From Warburgia ugandensis (taxonomy: Eukaryota; Streptophyta; Magnoliopsida; Canellales; Canellaceae), in the NCBI GenBank assembly GCA_035236585.1, contig CP141136.1:34295597-34359596 (forward strand): a stretch of 64,000 nucleotides of DNA, in the 5' to 3' direction. Made by a program: the position numbers and the translations under genes. Within the stretch, counting starts at the first letter, position 1, and each line of letters begins with the position of its first letter. Shown here one piece after another: positions 37,307 through 48,224 of this stretch. The notes beneath the pieces are model-generated. The model did no database searches. It was not told where the DNA came from and saw nothing but the letters and a program-made list of their open reading frames with translations.

Positions 37307-39068
37307 GATGCGAAGAAATCAACTCAAAATTTTTTATTTTTCATGTCATCTCCACTTTTTTTCTCAGAGAATTATCTTAAATAAATACATCAACTTTAGC
37401 AAACTAATAAAGATGACTGAATAATTCAAAACCCTACCAATATGCTAAAAATATTCCACTTAAGCTCAGATCTCAGAGTGATTGTGTACATATACATTCT
37501 ACACATAGAATAATCTTTATCTCTAAGTAGACTTCCAACTTTTGAACTCCATCTGAAATATGTTTTGACCTCAATCCTTACTAATGACATACTCTCAGAA
37601 ATAAAGTCTCTCAGATAGAGGGTTCAAATCATATCTCTTTTTTGAATATGTGAGAAGAGTTAATAAAGGCAAATTTATGTCATATATACTCATCAAGAAC
37701 GGGAGTTACTAAAGAATTTAATTATGTTGATCCCTTTGGAATAGATTCCATTACCTTAGAATATTTAGAAATACTACTCTTTTAAATCCTATCCATTCAT
37801 TTCCTCATCAAGACTGTATTCCTCCTAGAACCAATAGGTCTTTAATTGGGACGAAACATAGGCTTAGGACAGGGTACCAAAGAAAGGGTATAAGGATATT
37901 CAAAGTTTCTTCAAAAAATAAGTAGAGGTCTTCTACTAAAGTTGATAATTCTTTCTTTTCTTTGCTGGAGTGAATATTTCTTTGCATTCTTCAAACTTTT
38001 TTTTTTTCAGACTCTTTTCTTTATATTTCAGTACTTTTGACGCACTTTGAAGAATATTTCTTTTCTTGATATTCACTTTCTGCTTTCATTGCAACTAAAA
38101 GATATTCTTTCATTCTTCTCTAACTTATTTTTCAAAGAAAAATGGGTAATGGATAATTTATATTGGGTTAATATGGGTAAAAGGTAATTTGGGTGACAAA
38201 AGAAAAGGCTTTATATAAAAGGCTCAAATTGGTTAACTAGTGGTGAAAAAACTTCTGGGTAGGCCTTATGTCTTTAGGTTAACAACAACAATGGCCTTAA
38301 TCATTTTCTAGGTTTCCTATAATCTATCAAATTCAATGAACTTCTAGAATTTTAAAGGAGGTATTCTAATTATTTAGGTAATTAGCCAAAATTTAAGATT
38401 TTGGGATCAATTTTCTTTAAGTGCTCTGAAGAAAATTAGGAACATTTATAACCTCTCAAAAAGGATGAATGGCTCTAAAACTCACTTGGGTTATAGTTCT
38501 CCACTAAATTTCTGCAGAATTTCTAAGTTATAGCCACTTAGTAATCTAGACTATATATATGCAATTGCAGTGTACAAATGTGATCTAAGAATTTGCTTTC
38601 ATGGAATACTTTAGAAAATGAGTAAAATGATGAATTAATCATGTTCAATTCCATTGATAAGCTAAAGTTATCTAGATTATACTTCAGAAAATCCAATTCA
38701 CATTATAGTATGGGAAATGACCTAAAATTTTTCATTTTTTTTTTTTGAAAAACCAAGGAAATCACCTAAAAACTAAAAGAAAACTAGAATTTGCAAGAAT
38801 TCTACAACCCCCAATCTGATAGACACATTGTCCTCAATGTTTAAAAAGTATGATGATGATAATACATTGAGAAATGCAAAAAAATTGAGAGATATAGAAA
38901 AAAATCTGAAAAAGAAAAATAAGAAAGTAAAAACTACGCTACATACTTTATTTTCAAATGAAAATTTTCAGAGGAAATACATTACTGAGTTCAAAACTTC
39001 CCTCAGTCCCATACGAAATAAGCTGGACGGGCCTCTAAAAAGGAATGATGAATAAATTTATCTTGCAA
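37307..39068 (-). other. Nested element 3' non-coding region, pol absent
   Basis: About 1.8 kb of AT-rich sequence between the end of gag and the polypurine tract. I find no protease, reverse transcriptase or integrase motif on either strand. A dyad ACATTG-TCCT-CAATGT at 38825-38840, next to a minus-strand G-run (GATTGGGGGTTG), resembles a motif I associate with the 3' untranslated region of Athila/Tat elements. This suggests pol was lost as a block while the 3' end was kept. The 75-codon open frame at 38828-39055 plus starts within this dyad and looks accidental. Confidence 0.7.
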
Positions 39069-40875
39069 TTAAAAAATTTTCATTTTATCACAAGGCAAGA
39101 TAAATTTATCTTCAAGCTGCTTCACATATTTAGAGACAATTGTAAGAGTTCGATGTAGCCTTTTTGGAAATGGAGCAAGGGTGTCATATTGCTCAGTGGG
39201 TGTGACATTTTCCTGATCAATAAATTCATCTCTTTTTCTGACCAGTTTAGATACTATTTCAGCCTTTTTAGGTCCAGATTGCTCAATTATGTTACCATTA
39301 TGAAGAATGGTAACTGGCTTTGTTTGTTCCATGTCTGTAAAGAAAGAATTAATCTCGTCTCCTACATCCATATCCTCAAGATATTCATTTGGTGGAATAG
39401 GACATTCCTCTTTATTAATAGTATGTAGCATTTGAGACATCATGTCCTTCAATTCAGTTATGGAATTTGTGTTCTCTTTTAATTGGGCTTTAATTTGAGA
39501 AATTTTCTTCTCCTGGTATTGCATGACTTGATGGAAATTATCCTCCACTTTCCTCTTATGTGGAGGAAGGTAAGGTCCATGAGCAAATGGTCCTTTGTGG
39601 TGATAGGGTTGATGTTGGGACTTCTGTGAGACATTAGCCTTATATTCATTTCTAAAAGTGGAATGATTACTCCATTTAGAATTATATGTCTCTAAAGATG
39701 GGGAAAAATGTTGCTCATAAGAATGTGTCGATTCATGAAAGCATCCTAAAATGCAGGAGCAATAGGACATTCTTGAGTGGGGTGTTATTACTTTCACAAG
39801 TATCACACACATGCTCGACTTTCTTAGAGGGACATTTCTCCATTTCCATGGCCTCAACTGTTCTATCTAGGGATGCTATTTTTATATCATCTTTTTCAGT
39901 CATAACATATATTTCTCCCCTGAAGGATGTGGTGGTGGTCTTAGGCTCACTTGGAAAACCTACTTTTTCTGAATCAGCCCAAGTTTGTGCACTCTCTGCC
40001 AACCATTCCAAATACTCTTATGCTTCTTCAGGTTGTTTATTTAAGAAATTACCATTGCACATCATTTCAACAAATTGACACATATTAGATTTAAGTCCTT
40101 CATAAAAGAAGCTAATGATGTGCTAAAGTTTGTATCCATGATGTGGACAAGTCAACAATAATTCCTTAAATCTTTCCCAGCATTGATAAAAAGTTTCATT
40201 ATTCGTCTGGGTAAAATTCATTATATTTCGACGAAGAGCAATTGTCTTATGTCTAGGAAAGAACTTATTCAAGAACTTCCTAGTCATATCTTCCCATGTT
40301 TGTATGGAACCTGGTGACATTGAATGAAACCACATCTTAGCCTTTTCCTTTAAAGAAAAAGAAAATAGTTTGAGTCTTACTATATTTAAGTCGATGTTTT
40401 GTGTATGTTGAGTCATGCACACTTCATTGAATTCTTTTAAATGCATGTAAGGACTCTCACTATCCAACCCATAGAATTTGGGAAGTAATTGAATTACTCC
40501 CACCTTTAATTCAATCATACCAGCATTTGGAGTTAAAAATATACATGAAAGTGTGCTGGTATAATTAGGCTACAAATAATCTCTTAGCGTCTTCCCACAA
40601 GAATTTTGGTTATTCTCATGTGTTTTATGTTGGTCCTTTTTCCTATTTCCATGTGGTTGAGAATGATTCCTCGATTGACGCATATCATCATGAAATAAAG
40701 GTGGAGGATCATCAGCATTAAAGAGAGGATTGTTCGTCCATGAGGAAACATCATTATCAAAGATGAAAGGTGATTCATCATCATTAAAGAGCGGATTGTT
40801 TCTCCATGGGGAAATATCTTCTCTATTAATGCTAGGGTGTAAATTACCCTTTTGATCAGTGTTTAAATTATTCAT
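39069..40875 (-). pseudogene. gag: gag of the nested element (Athila/Tat-like, stops and frameshifts)
   Basis: Reads on the minus strand from ATG at 40875. The N-terminal Asp/Asn-rich part (about 100 codons, with two near-repeats of 'NNPLFN-D') ends at TAG 40570-40572. The same frame continues with the Gag capsid domain at 40518-40123 (IQLLPKFYGL, FSFSLKEKAKMWFHSM, FLNKFFPRHKT, CWERFKELLLTCPHHG). It passes TAG 40123-40125 and TAA 40018-40020 and goes on to 39733. A CxxC motif (CDTCESNNTP) lies near 39800. After one or two frameshifts around 39700-39800, a second frame carries a Ser/His-rich region, a probable coiled coil (FHQVMQYQEKKISQIKAQL) and APFPKRLHR near the end at about 39150. This is the Gag layout of Athila/Tat elements; the following protease is missing. 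Confidence 0.85.
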
Positions 40876-42022
40876 TAGGTGTAATTGATCATGTTTTCTC
40901 TTTTCTCTCTTTTTTTATTTTTCTTTTGTTTTTTAAAGACTATCCTAAATGATGCAACCTCAATGCCTAGAATGATACACAATCAAGGACACAATCAAGC
41001 AATCCCCTAAGGCTAGCAAGCACATATATTTTGATTTTCTTGAATTTCTGTGGGGATAATGCTTTTAATTAGCCTAATCTAATGCTCCTACTCTCTTTAG
41101 GAGATGACTACTGCTTACCAGTTAGGTTCTAACTAAAGTGATTAATATAACCTGCGTGTAAGGAGGCGTTTAGACCTCAACAAACGTTGACAGGAGGTGG
41201 GGGAAGAGCGAGGCTCTATTAGACACCCCCAATAACCACAGTGATCAAAAGCAACCGTTGTGACAGTAATTCATGTCCTATTAAGAGGGTCTTACAAGCA
41301 TGTGACGACCCTATAGGTCTCTTTTGATTGATTTTAAATTAATGTGAATGGTAGGGTTGTGCGCTTGAGGTGATTATCCTAGATGGGCCAAGTAGTGGTG
41401 ATGAAATCCACCCTTGATCTTGTGGGGGTAAGGTGCCCTTACTAATTAAATTTCACACACCATGGCAATTCGATCAACATATAATCCACCTTAAAGCGTT
41501 AGACGTGTCCTAAAATGCAATTGAAAGCAATAAACTAATGCAAAACCCTAAGATGCAACAATTATAACAGATGCTTTCTATATGCAATTAACTACCAAAC
41601 AATACAAATTATTCTAAATGCAAACCCTAATCTAGAAAATAAATGAGTGAGAAGACTTACAGTGAGGTTTTTGATGAAGATCAAGTGTGGGCCACGTTAT
41701 CCCACACTTGCCCTGTATTATTACAACCCCTTAAAATTGAAATGGAAAATGCAAATTACAAAGGGGCCTCACTATAAGATTCACTCAAAAATAAAAACTC
41801 CTAATTTATGAATGCAAGGAAAATCTATCTAAGTGATGATGCTCCAATCCAATTTCCTGAAAAAGAAAAATAATGATTAGTACCGAATTCAGGAAATAAA
41901 GTGGTTATGCACTAGAAATGCCTAAAGATGCACCTAAGAATGCCTAAAATACAATTCCTAATTTTTTTATTTTTCTAATTTTTTTGATTTTTAATTAAAT
42001 TTTATAAAAACTACATTGCAAG
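40876..42022 (-). other. Leader of the nested element (non-coding)
   Basis: About 1.15 kb between the primer site and gag on the minus strand. It contains no convincing coding sequence; it is AT-rich, with oligo-T runs near 40900. It would hold the 5' untranslated and packaging region. Confidence 0.7.
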
Positions 42023-42041
42023 TCCCCGGCAACGGCGCTGA
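42023..42041 (-). other. Primer binding site, tRNA-Asp-like
   Basis: The plus strand reads TCCCCGGCAACGGCGCTGA, 5 bases inside the minus-strand 5' LTR. CCCCGGCAACGGCGC equals the 3' acceptor arm of plant tRNA-Asp(GTC), with changes in the last bases (CTG for CCA). It confirms that the element reads on the minus strand and fits Athila/Tat relatives. Confidence 0.85.
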
Positions 42042-42046
42042 AAACT

Positions 42047-42852
42047 TGTTGATTGTTTAATCACAAGTGCACGGGCTATTGTAGTGTAGCTTATGCAAGT
42101 ACGGGTCAATCTCACGGAGACTTGATTTAAAATGATGGAGTTTTAAATAAAATTCAACTAAAAGAATAAAAACAAAGAATATACTACAAATAAACTAGAA
42201 TATAGATTTATTCAATTTCTACACTTTACACAATTATTTATTCAAAAGACAATAGAAAATAAAACTAAAAGGCATCTTGGATAATCTTGTCCTTGGATTG
42301 CACTGCCCATGAATAGTCAAAATGTAAATAAAACAAAACTAGAATAGCACAGGGACACAGATGGAATTAGTCTAGAGACACATTGAGAATTCCTGAGATC
42401 TGCCAAGGGCAGATTCATAATTTCTGGGGTTCTGGTTTTTAACCAAAAAAAACTAGGAAAACATGGTGAGGAAGAAGGAAGAGGAAAGAAAGGGGAAGAA
42501 GGGAGAAGGGAAGAGGAAGGGGAGAAGGGAGAAGCGCTGGGGAGGAAAACCTGACTTGGGTTTTCTCTCCCTGAGTGTCCGGTGAAGGAGATGGAGGAGA
42601 AACTAGGCAGAGCCGGTCAATGTTGGATCAGTGGTGAGAAGAGTGTTGCGATCTGGGCACAGGCTCAAGCGTCTAATTCAGACGCCCAAGTCAATCACCT
42701 GGGGCCACTCAAGGCTCATCGAGGGGTGCTTTTGGTCTTGGTGACCGATGCGTTGAAGAGGAGTTTAGGCAGATGCAGTGATCAGGTAGAGAAGACTGAA
42801 AGGGTTAGAAGCAGACAATGTGAACGATGCTAGAGAAAGTTGGCTAGCAGAG

Positions 42853-42950
<98 letters not shown>

Positions 42951-43891
42951 GCCAGGCCTTCTAGGTGTGTCACGCACCTATGGCCGGCCTGGTAGTAGGT
43001 CTGATGGGAAGCAAAGGAGAGAGAAAGAGAGAACAATGGAGATGGAGAGGAGGAGAATGTGTGCTGGTTAAGAGAGATGTGGAGAGGGAAAGAGAGAAGA
43101 AAGGGGAGAAAGTTGGCCAGCCCAACCTCCCAAAATAAAACCGTGGGAGCCTGATGAGAATGGAGATTGGAAAGGAGAAGAATAAGGAGGGAGAAGAGAG
43201 GAGGAAAGATGGAAATGAGAGGGAGAAGGGTGGAGAGGAGAAGGAATAAGAGAAGTGGGAGATTCAGCAAGCCCAGCCTCCCCAAAAGGGAAAAACCGTC
43301 CTTTGGGGAGCGAAGAAGGGGAATATAAGAAGTGGGAGAGAGAGACACGTGAAAGAGAGGGAGATAAGAGAAGGAGAAAAAGAGAGAGAAGAGAGAGAGA
43401 AACGAAAGGAGAGGGATAAGAGAAAAAGAGAGAAAAGAGAGGAGAAAGAGAAGGAAGAGGAGATAGGTAAGAGAGATAAGAAAGAGAAAAAAAAGAGGGA
43501 TAAGAGATAAGAGATAGAGTGGGGTCCACTAGCTTCCTGGTCTTGCTAGAACTCTCGCTTCAACTTTGTTCTGTCCTAGGATTCTTCAAATTCCATCTGA
43601 TTTCCATGAAACTTCATCCTTTTCATCTGATATCCTTGATTCGATCTGGAGCGTCCATGCCTGAGTCAATTAATCTGCAATACACAGGACCCAATTAGAA
43701 TCATCTGAACCGTTCATTATTCATGTAATTAGCTTTGATGATCATCTGATTGTTAATTTTGTAATTCCACGGTTGGATGGCCAATTAAAGCTAAAACAGA
43801 ATATTTTATGTAAAATCTTGAAATTAATGGCATAGATACTCTAATTGAACACTAAATTAAGGGTATTTTGACCAAAATTGAACACTTAACA
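42047..43891 (-). repeat. 5' LTR of the nested element (right copy, 1,845 bp)
   Basis: Plus-strand edges TGTTGATTGTTTAATCAC and GAACACTTAACA. It is highly similar to 35484-37269 over its whole length, with scattered mostly transition differences. It is longer mainly because of the (GA)45 run. Open frames within (42582-43071 plus, 42765-43529 minus) derive from the same purine-rich sequence and GA repeat. Confidence 0.93.
42857..42946. repeat. (GA)45 microsatellite
   Basis: An uninterrupted 90-bp GA run in the right LTR of the nested element. The paired LTR has (GA)7 at 36302-36315, so the expansion arose after insertion or in one LTR only. Confidence 0.97.
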
Positions 43892-45235
43892 CCGACTGAT
43901 GATGAATTGAGGCGTGAGTTACTTCAAGAAGCACACCAATCCCTGCATACAATCCATCCTGGAGGTACAAAGATGTATCATGATCTTAGGAGACATTTCT
44001 GGTGGAATGGTATGAAGAAGGATGTTGGAGAGTGCGTTGCACGATGTTTGACCTGTCAGTAGGTTAAGATTGAGCATCAGCGTCCATCAGGGCTACTTCA
44101 GACACTGGACCTTCCAAAATGGAAGTGGGATCATATCACCATGGACTTTGTTCTAGGTATTCCGAGGACTGCTAGCGGCCACGACATGATATGGGTTGTT
44201 GTGGACAGGTTGACCAAGTCCACTCATTTCCTTCCTATCAGATAGAATCAGATAGTGGATAGTTTAGCAAAATTATATGTTAAGGAGATCGTAAATCTAC
44301 ATGGAGTTCCCTTGACAATTATATCAGATCGAGATACTGGGTTTACCTCAAAATACTAGAAGAGCGTGCAAGAGGCATTAGGATCGAGACTGAAATTTAG
44401 CGCAGCATTCCATCCTCAGACAGATGGACAGAGCGAGAGGACTATCCAGACTATTGAGGATATGCTACGAGCTTGTGTTATGGATTGGAAAGGTAGTTGG
44501 GAAGATCATTTACCATTGGTAGAATTTGCCTATAATAATAGTCATCACGCTAGTATTGGCATGGCTCCATATGAGGCACTTTATGGCAGACCTTGTCGGT
44601 CACCCTTATGTTGGAGTGATGTAGGAGAAAGACATGTGGTGATGTTTGAGTTAGTGGAAGAGTGTGCAAAGAAAGTTCGACTCATCCGAAAGAGATTATT
44701 GACAGCTCACAGCCGACAGAAAAGTTATGCAGATAAGAGGCGAAAAGACTTGGAGTTTGTTGAAGGTGAGCATGTATTCTTGAAGATCTCTCCCATGAAA
44801 GGAGTGTTGAGGTTTGGAAATAAAGAGAAGCTTAGCCCCAGGTATATTGGACCTTTAGAGATCGTACACAGAGTTGGGTTAGTGGCATACCAGCTAGCCT
44901 TACCACCACAACTGGCAAATGTACATGACGTCTTCCACGTGTCTATGTTGAGAAAATACGTGCTAGATCCCTCACACATGTTGGAGTAGATCCCAGGAGA
45001 GCTACAGCCTGATATGGCGTTTGAGGAGAGACCGGTGTGCATACTGGATATGAAAGTCAAGGAGTTAAGGAATAAGACTTTTACATTAGTCAAGGTCCTT
45101 TGACAGCATCATTCATTATAGGAGGCTACCTAGGAAACAGAAGAGGAGATGTGAAGGATCCACCCAGAGTTATTTACATAGAGGGATGTAGCTAAATTTC
45201 GAGGACTAAATTTTTATAAGGAGGGAAAGATGTAA
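43892..45235 (+). pseudogene. pol: pol part 2: integrase and chromodomain-like tail (9 premature stops)
   Basis: Continuation of the host chromovirus pol after the nested element. The integrase zinc-binding domain lies at about 43915-44062 (HPGGTKMYHDLRRHFWW, then CVARCLTC). The DDE core has Asp at 44144 (MDFVLGIPR), Asp at 44327 (ISDRDTGF) and Glu at 44435 (HPQTDGQSERT). The C-terminal domain includes KLSPRYIGP and NVHDVFHVSMLRKYV. A chromodomain-like tail (about 45020-45178; ERPVCILDMKVKELRNKTF) is typical of Tekay-type elements. Stops: 44060 TAG, 44243 TAG, 44357 TAG, 44987 TAG, 45101 TGA, 45119 TAG, 45131 TAG, 45152 TGA, 45179 TAG, with no frameshift. The natural terminator is TAA at 45233, just inside the 3' LTR. 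Confidence 0.95.
45218..45230 (+). other. Polypurine tract of the chromovirus
   Basis: AAGGAGGGAAAGA, all purine, ends directly at the 3' LTR start. It overlaps the last codons of pol. Confidence 0.92.
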
Positions 45236-48224
45236 TATCCTAAAATTTTGGTATAAATTAAGAATTTATTTAATAAATTAGATAAAAAATTTATGGATCT
45301 AATTTGATCCTGAAAACTTAAGAATTAGAAACTGCTCGTCGATAGGATTCTAACGCCACAAAGAACGCAGAAAATAGATCTCAAACGAAGGAGTTATGAG
45401 CCGTTGAAGTTATAGGGGTATTTTGGTAAATTGGCAGAGATGTAAAACACAGGGGCCAGAATTGATAACAGCACCCCCCCTTCTCCAACACGTCTCTACC
45501 AGATCCGGTGATTTCGCTGGAGAAACTATGGGAAGGAGACGTGAAAGGGAAGAGTTTCCCTTTCCCTTTAACTCTACAGCCTATAACTCCCTCCTCACTC
45601 GCCAAATCACACTACCTTTTCTGTTTCACTGAGTTTTACTCAAAACCCTAGCTCTGAAATTTTCAAGTTTTCTGGCGAGTAGAGCTCCGGCAACGTCCAC
45701 CAAAGCCCAGCAAAACGAGGTAAGTCTTAAACCCTTGATTTTTATATTAAATAAGTATATTGAAAAATAGGAAATGCTTGAAAAACCAGGAAAAACATAG
45801 GAACTAAGGTGCGTTACTGTTGGAGCACAAATCCGTGGATGAAACCATGTTTGATTTCAAATCAAACCCTTTTAATTTGGGAGAGAGCCAACGGCTAGTA
45901 TTGCCGAAAAATGTGAAAAACAATACCTAGGGAAGTTTGTAGGAACGTGAGAAAAATCTTATAAAAAACATATTTTTTGGAAAGATCAATGCAAAAGGAG
46001 GTCAGAAATGAAATCTAGATGAAATTTTGAGAAAAACGGTGCAAAAATCGCATGATTTGGACGCTTGTAGGCTTGCCGGAAAGGACTAGAATCCAGTTGT
46101 CTTCTCCAGAGGCGTCGACCGTGTCGAGGCCCTGGCGCTGACGCGGGACGCTTAGTAGGATGCTCCAATGGAGACGCCACATGAGCGCCCGTCATCATGC
46201 GCGTACGCAGTGTCTGTGCGTGCGGGAGAGCCCGCGTGCGCTGTCTTGGTAGGTCGGGACACACGGTGTCTTGGCGACCGTGACGCACGCGGCAGTGCAT
46301 ATGGTAATGACGACGCACGCGGCGCATCCCCATTAAGCGTCTTGGTGGAGGGTGTCTTCGTGATGCCAGTTTACACCGGTATAAACTGGTGTAAACCAGC
46401 GCCGCCAGTGCAAAAGGGGCTGTGGTGGTCGTTCAGCCCTATTTTTTGAGTATTTTCACTAAATTTTGATTTTTGAGAGCTATAGGAGTCCAAATCATGA
46501 TCTGAAAGAGGCGTTGTAACCGTATTGACGATGCGGACCTAGATTTAACATAAAAACTTATAAATAATCACTTTTACTTTTGAAAATTTTTAAAATAGTG
46601 ATGTGACATTTACAAGTGCGTCCGAACATATAAGTTAATGGGATTTTTTGAGCAAACTGAGTGATCTCACGTCGAGGCAGGTGACGATAATTAATGTTTT
46701 ACTTTAAATTTTGAAACCATGCATAATTGTAGCATCATGAGTGGTTGTCATTTAGATTGCATTTATTCTTAACCGTTGATTTTATGGGATTTAGAGTTTC
46801 GGTATGATTATTATAAATTGCAATCATGTATTGAGTAAACCTATGATAAATGATTTTATTAGCATTATATTATCTAATTATGCACAGATATCAAGTTATT
46901 TTCCTTACTACATTATGGAAATGGATGGATTTGGATGAGAAAGAAAAATAGGGGCTTGGTGGCTCGTCCTTTTAGAGACTAACCCCGGGATGAGGGGCGT
47001 GTCTTGGGGATTGCCAGCTATGAGTACTCTTGAGTTTTATCATATATACGATTTTCGTTTTTATGTTTTATGACGGGTGCTCTCACCCGGTGGGCATCAT
47101 GCTATGAGGGATAGGGCCGGCCACCCACCCTCCGAAATTTGTGATGTGATGAGATTTTGATATGATAGACACCTGCCCATAGATGGCGTTTGGTAGGGGT
47201 TGGTAACATGGATAGTCCACACTACCAGTCCAGGCCTTTCCATGGGGATAGACGCTAAGTCTCTCGTTATGGTGTCGACGGGGAGTGACGGTGGTTGAGA
47301 CCCATGGAGGGTTGCCACTATGGCGTGACGGTCCATACTCTTATTATGTGTGCTTGCATGATGAGCATGGTGATGAGATGATATGCCTGGGTGTGACAAC
47401 ACTCAGAGGTTGGATATGAGCACTCATGATCAGTGATCTTTATTTATATGACACTTGTGGGACACATTACCTTAGGATGTCATTATTATTATTGTATGAT
47501 CATTTACATTGATTTATATCATGTTTTAAATCCGTGGAATGCATGTTTAGGCATACTTGATAAATGGATATTATATTGGCATGAGTTATAATGATTTTAT
47601 TGTCATAAATGATAGATATTTTATTTTGTCATTACTATTATTTCATCTTTATTTCATTAATTGTCTATGTACCTACACAAGCAATAGCTTGCTGAGGCAT
47701 TGCTTTGTTTTGCAATGCCTCAGATCTTGAGCGCGACATCAGGAAGGGCAAGACTGTTGAGAAACCGTGATGTAGTGGGGATTACTTTACTTGATTGATA
47801 GACGGTGATGTGAGTTAATAAACAGGATTGTCATTTAATTTTCTTTATGGACTGTATACTTTATTCTATGGATTTGATTAAGACAGTTAAACATACGATA
47901 GACATTTAATGGGATGTTATGATGGATAGACCATGGGCCATATTATTCTTGTGTTTTGGATATTTATTGGTTTGAAAATAAAGGCGCCGATACATTTTGA
48001 CGCTGATTGATAGGTTTATTATTTCAATTCTATTATCATGAAATTATACTTATGTTGTGAATGAAATTGTGATGTTTTGGAAAAGGAAAATAACACTCGG
48101 ATATTTTCAAGAAATGTTTTAGTAAACAAATTAATAAAACTTTTTTTTTTCATGGGATCCCAAATGCTATTGTTATTATTATTATTACTATAAAAAAAAA
48201 TGTCAGAAATCCCGGGGTGTTACA
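45231..48224 (+). repeat. 3' LTR of the chromovirus (2,994 bp)
   Basis: Begins TGTAATATCCTAAAATTTTG and ends CCGGGGTGTTACA. It matches 29211-32136 throughout, with many substitutions and several indels. Relative to the 5' copy it lacks about 40 bp near 45865, has an enlarged GC-rich segment around 46170-46280, and carries a hairpin insertion at 47692-47723. The minus-strand open frame at 47097-47402 matches the one at 31033-31338 only because the LTRs are copies. Confidence 0.95.
47692..47723. repeat. 12-bp perfect hairpin inserted in the 3' LTR
   Basis: CTGAGGCATTGC (47692-47703), an 8-base loop, then GCAATGCCTCAG (47712-47723). The 5' LTR has only a single ATGCCTCAG arm at the matching site (near 31630), so about 23 bases were inserted as an inverted copy of adjacent sequence. 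Confidence 0.9.

Larger units (their letters stand above)
35484..43891 (-). mobile_element. Nested non-autonomous Athila/Tat-like (TR-GAG-like) LTR element
   Basis: An 8,408-bp element inserted antisense in the chromovirus pol. In its own (minus) orientation: 5' LTR 42047-43891, tRNA-Asp-like primer site, leader of about 1.1 kb, broken gag (40875 down to 39069), about 1.8 kb without coding capacity, polypurine tract, 3' LTR 35484-37269. No protease, reverse transcriptase, RNase H or integrase is recognisable. With gag but no pol it resembles the TR-GAG class and would have needed an autonomous partner. LTRs start TGTTAAGTG and end AATCAACA on the minus strand. Removing the element and one CCGAC copy rejoins the host pol frame exactly (GTACCA, then ACTGATGATGAATTG). 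Confidence 0.93.
35479..43896. repeat. Target site duplication CCAAC/CCGAC of the nested element
   Basis: CCAAC at 35479-35483 and CCGAC at 43892-43896. They differ by one transition, consistent with an old duplication that has since mutated. Deleting the element plus one copy restores the pol frame, an independent confirmation. Confidence 0.9.
29211..48224 (+). mobile_element. Tekay/Del-like Ty3/gypsy chromovirus, complete but decayed, with nested insertion
   Basis: A 19,014-bp LTR retrotransposon on the plus strand: 5' LTR, tRNA-Met primer site, gag, protease, reverse transcriptase, RNase H, (nested element), integrase, chromodomain-like C-terminus, polypurine tract, 3' LTR. Both LTRs begin TGTAATATCC and end GGTGTTACA, and a 5-bp target duplication CATTG flanks it. 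Without the 8.4-kb nested element it would be about 10.6 kb, normal for Tekay elements with LTRs near 3 kb. LTR mismatches, several LTR indels and 26 stops in gag-pol show it is old and immobile. Lineage is inferred from LTR length, primer site and the chromodomain-like tail, not from a tree. Confidence 0.95.

Noticed and set aside
38828..39055. 75-codon plus-strand frame in the nested element
   Set aside because: Lys-rich because of A-rich DNA, antisense to the element, and it begins inside a dyad of the 3' non-coding region.
32275..45235. Alternative genetic code, stop readthrough or RNA editing to explain the TAG/TGA codons in gag-pol
   Set aside because: Stops are scattered in every domain, unaltered Q, R and W codons coexist, and RNase H also carries catalytic substitutions. 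Ordinary decay of a silenced element is sufficient.
29211..48224. Centromere-targeting CRM chromovirus
   Set aside because: LTRs near 3 kb and the chromodomain-like tail with ERPVCIL and ELRNK motifs fit Tekay/Del better. CRM elements have shorter LTRs and a different C-terminal motif.
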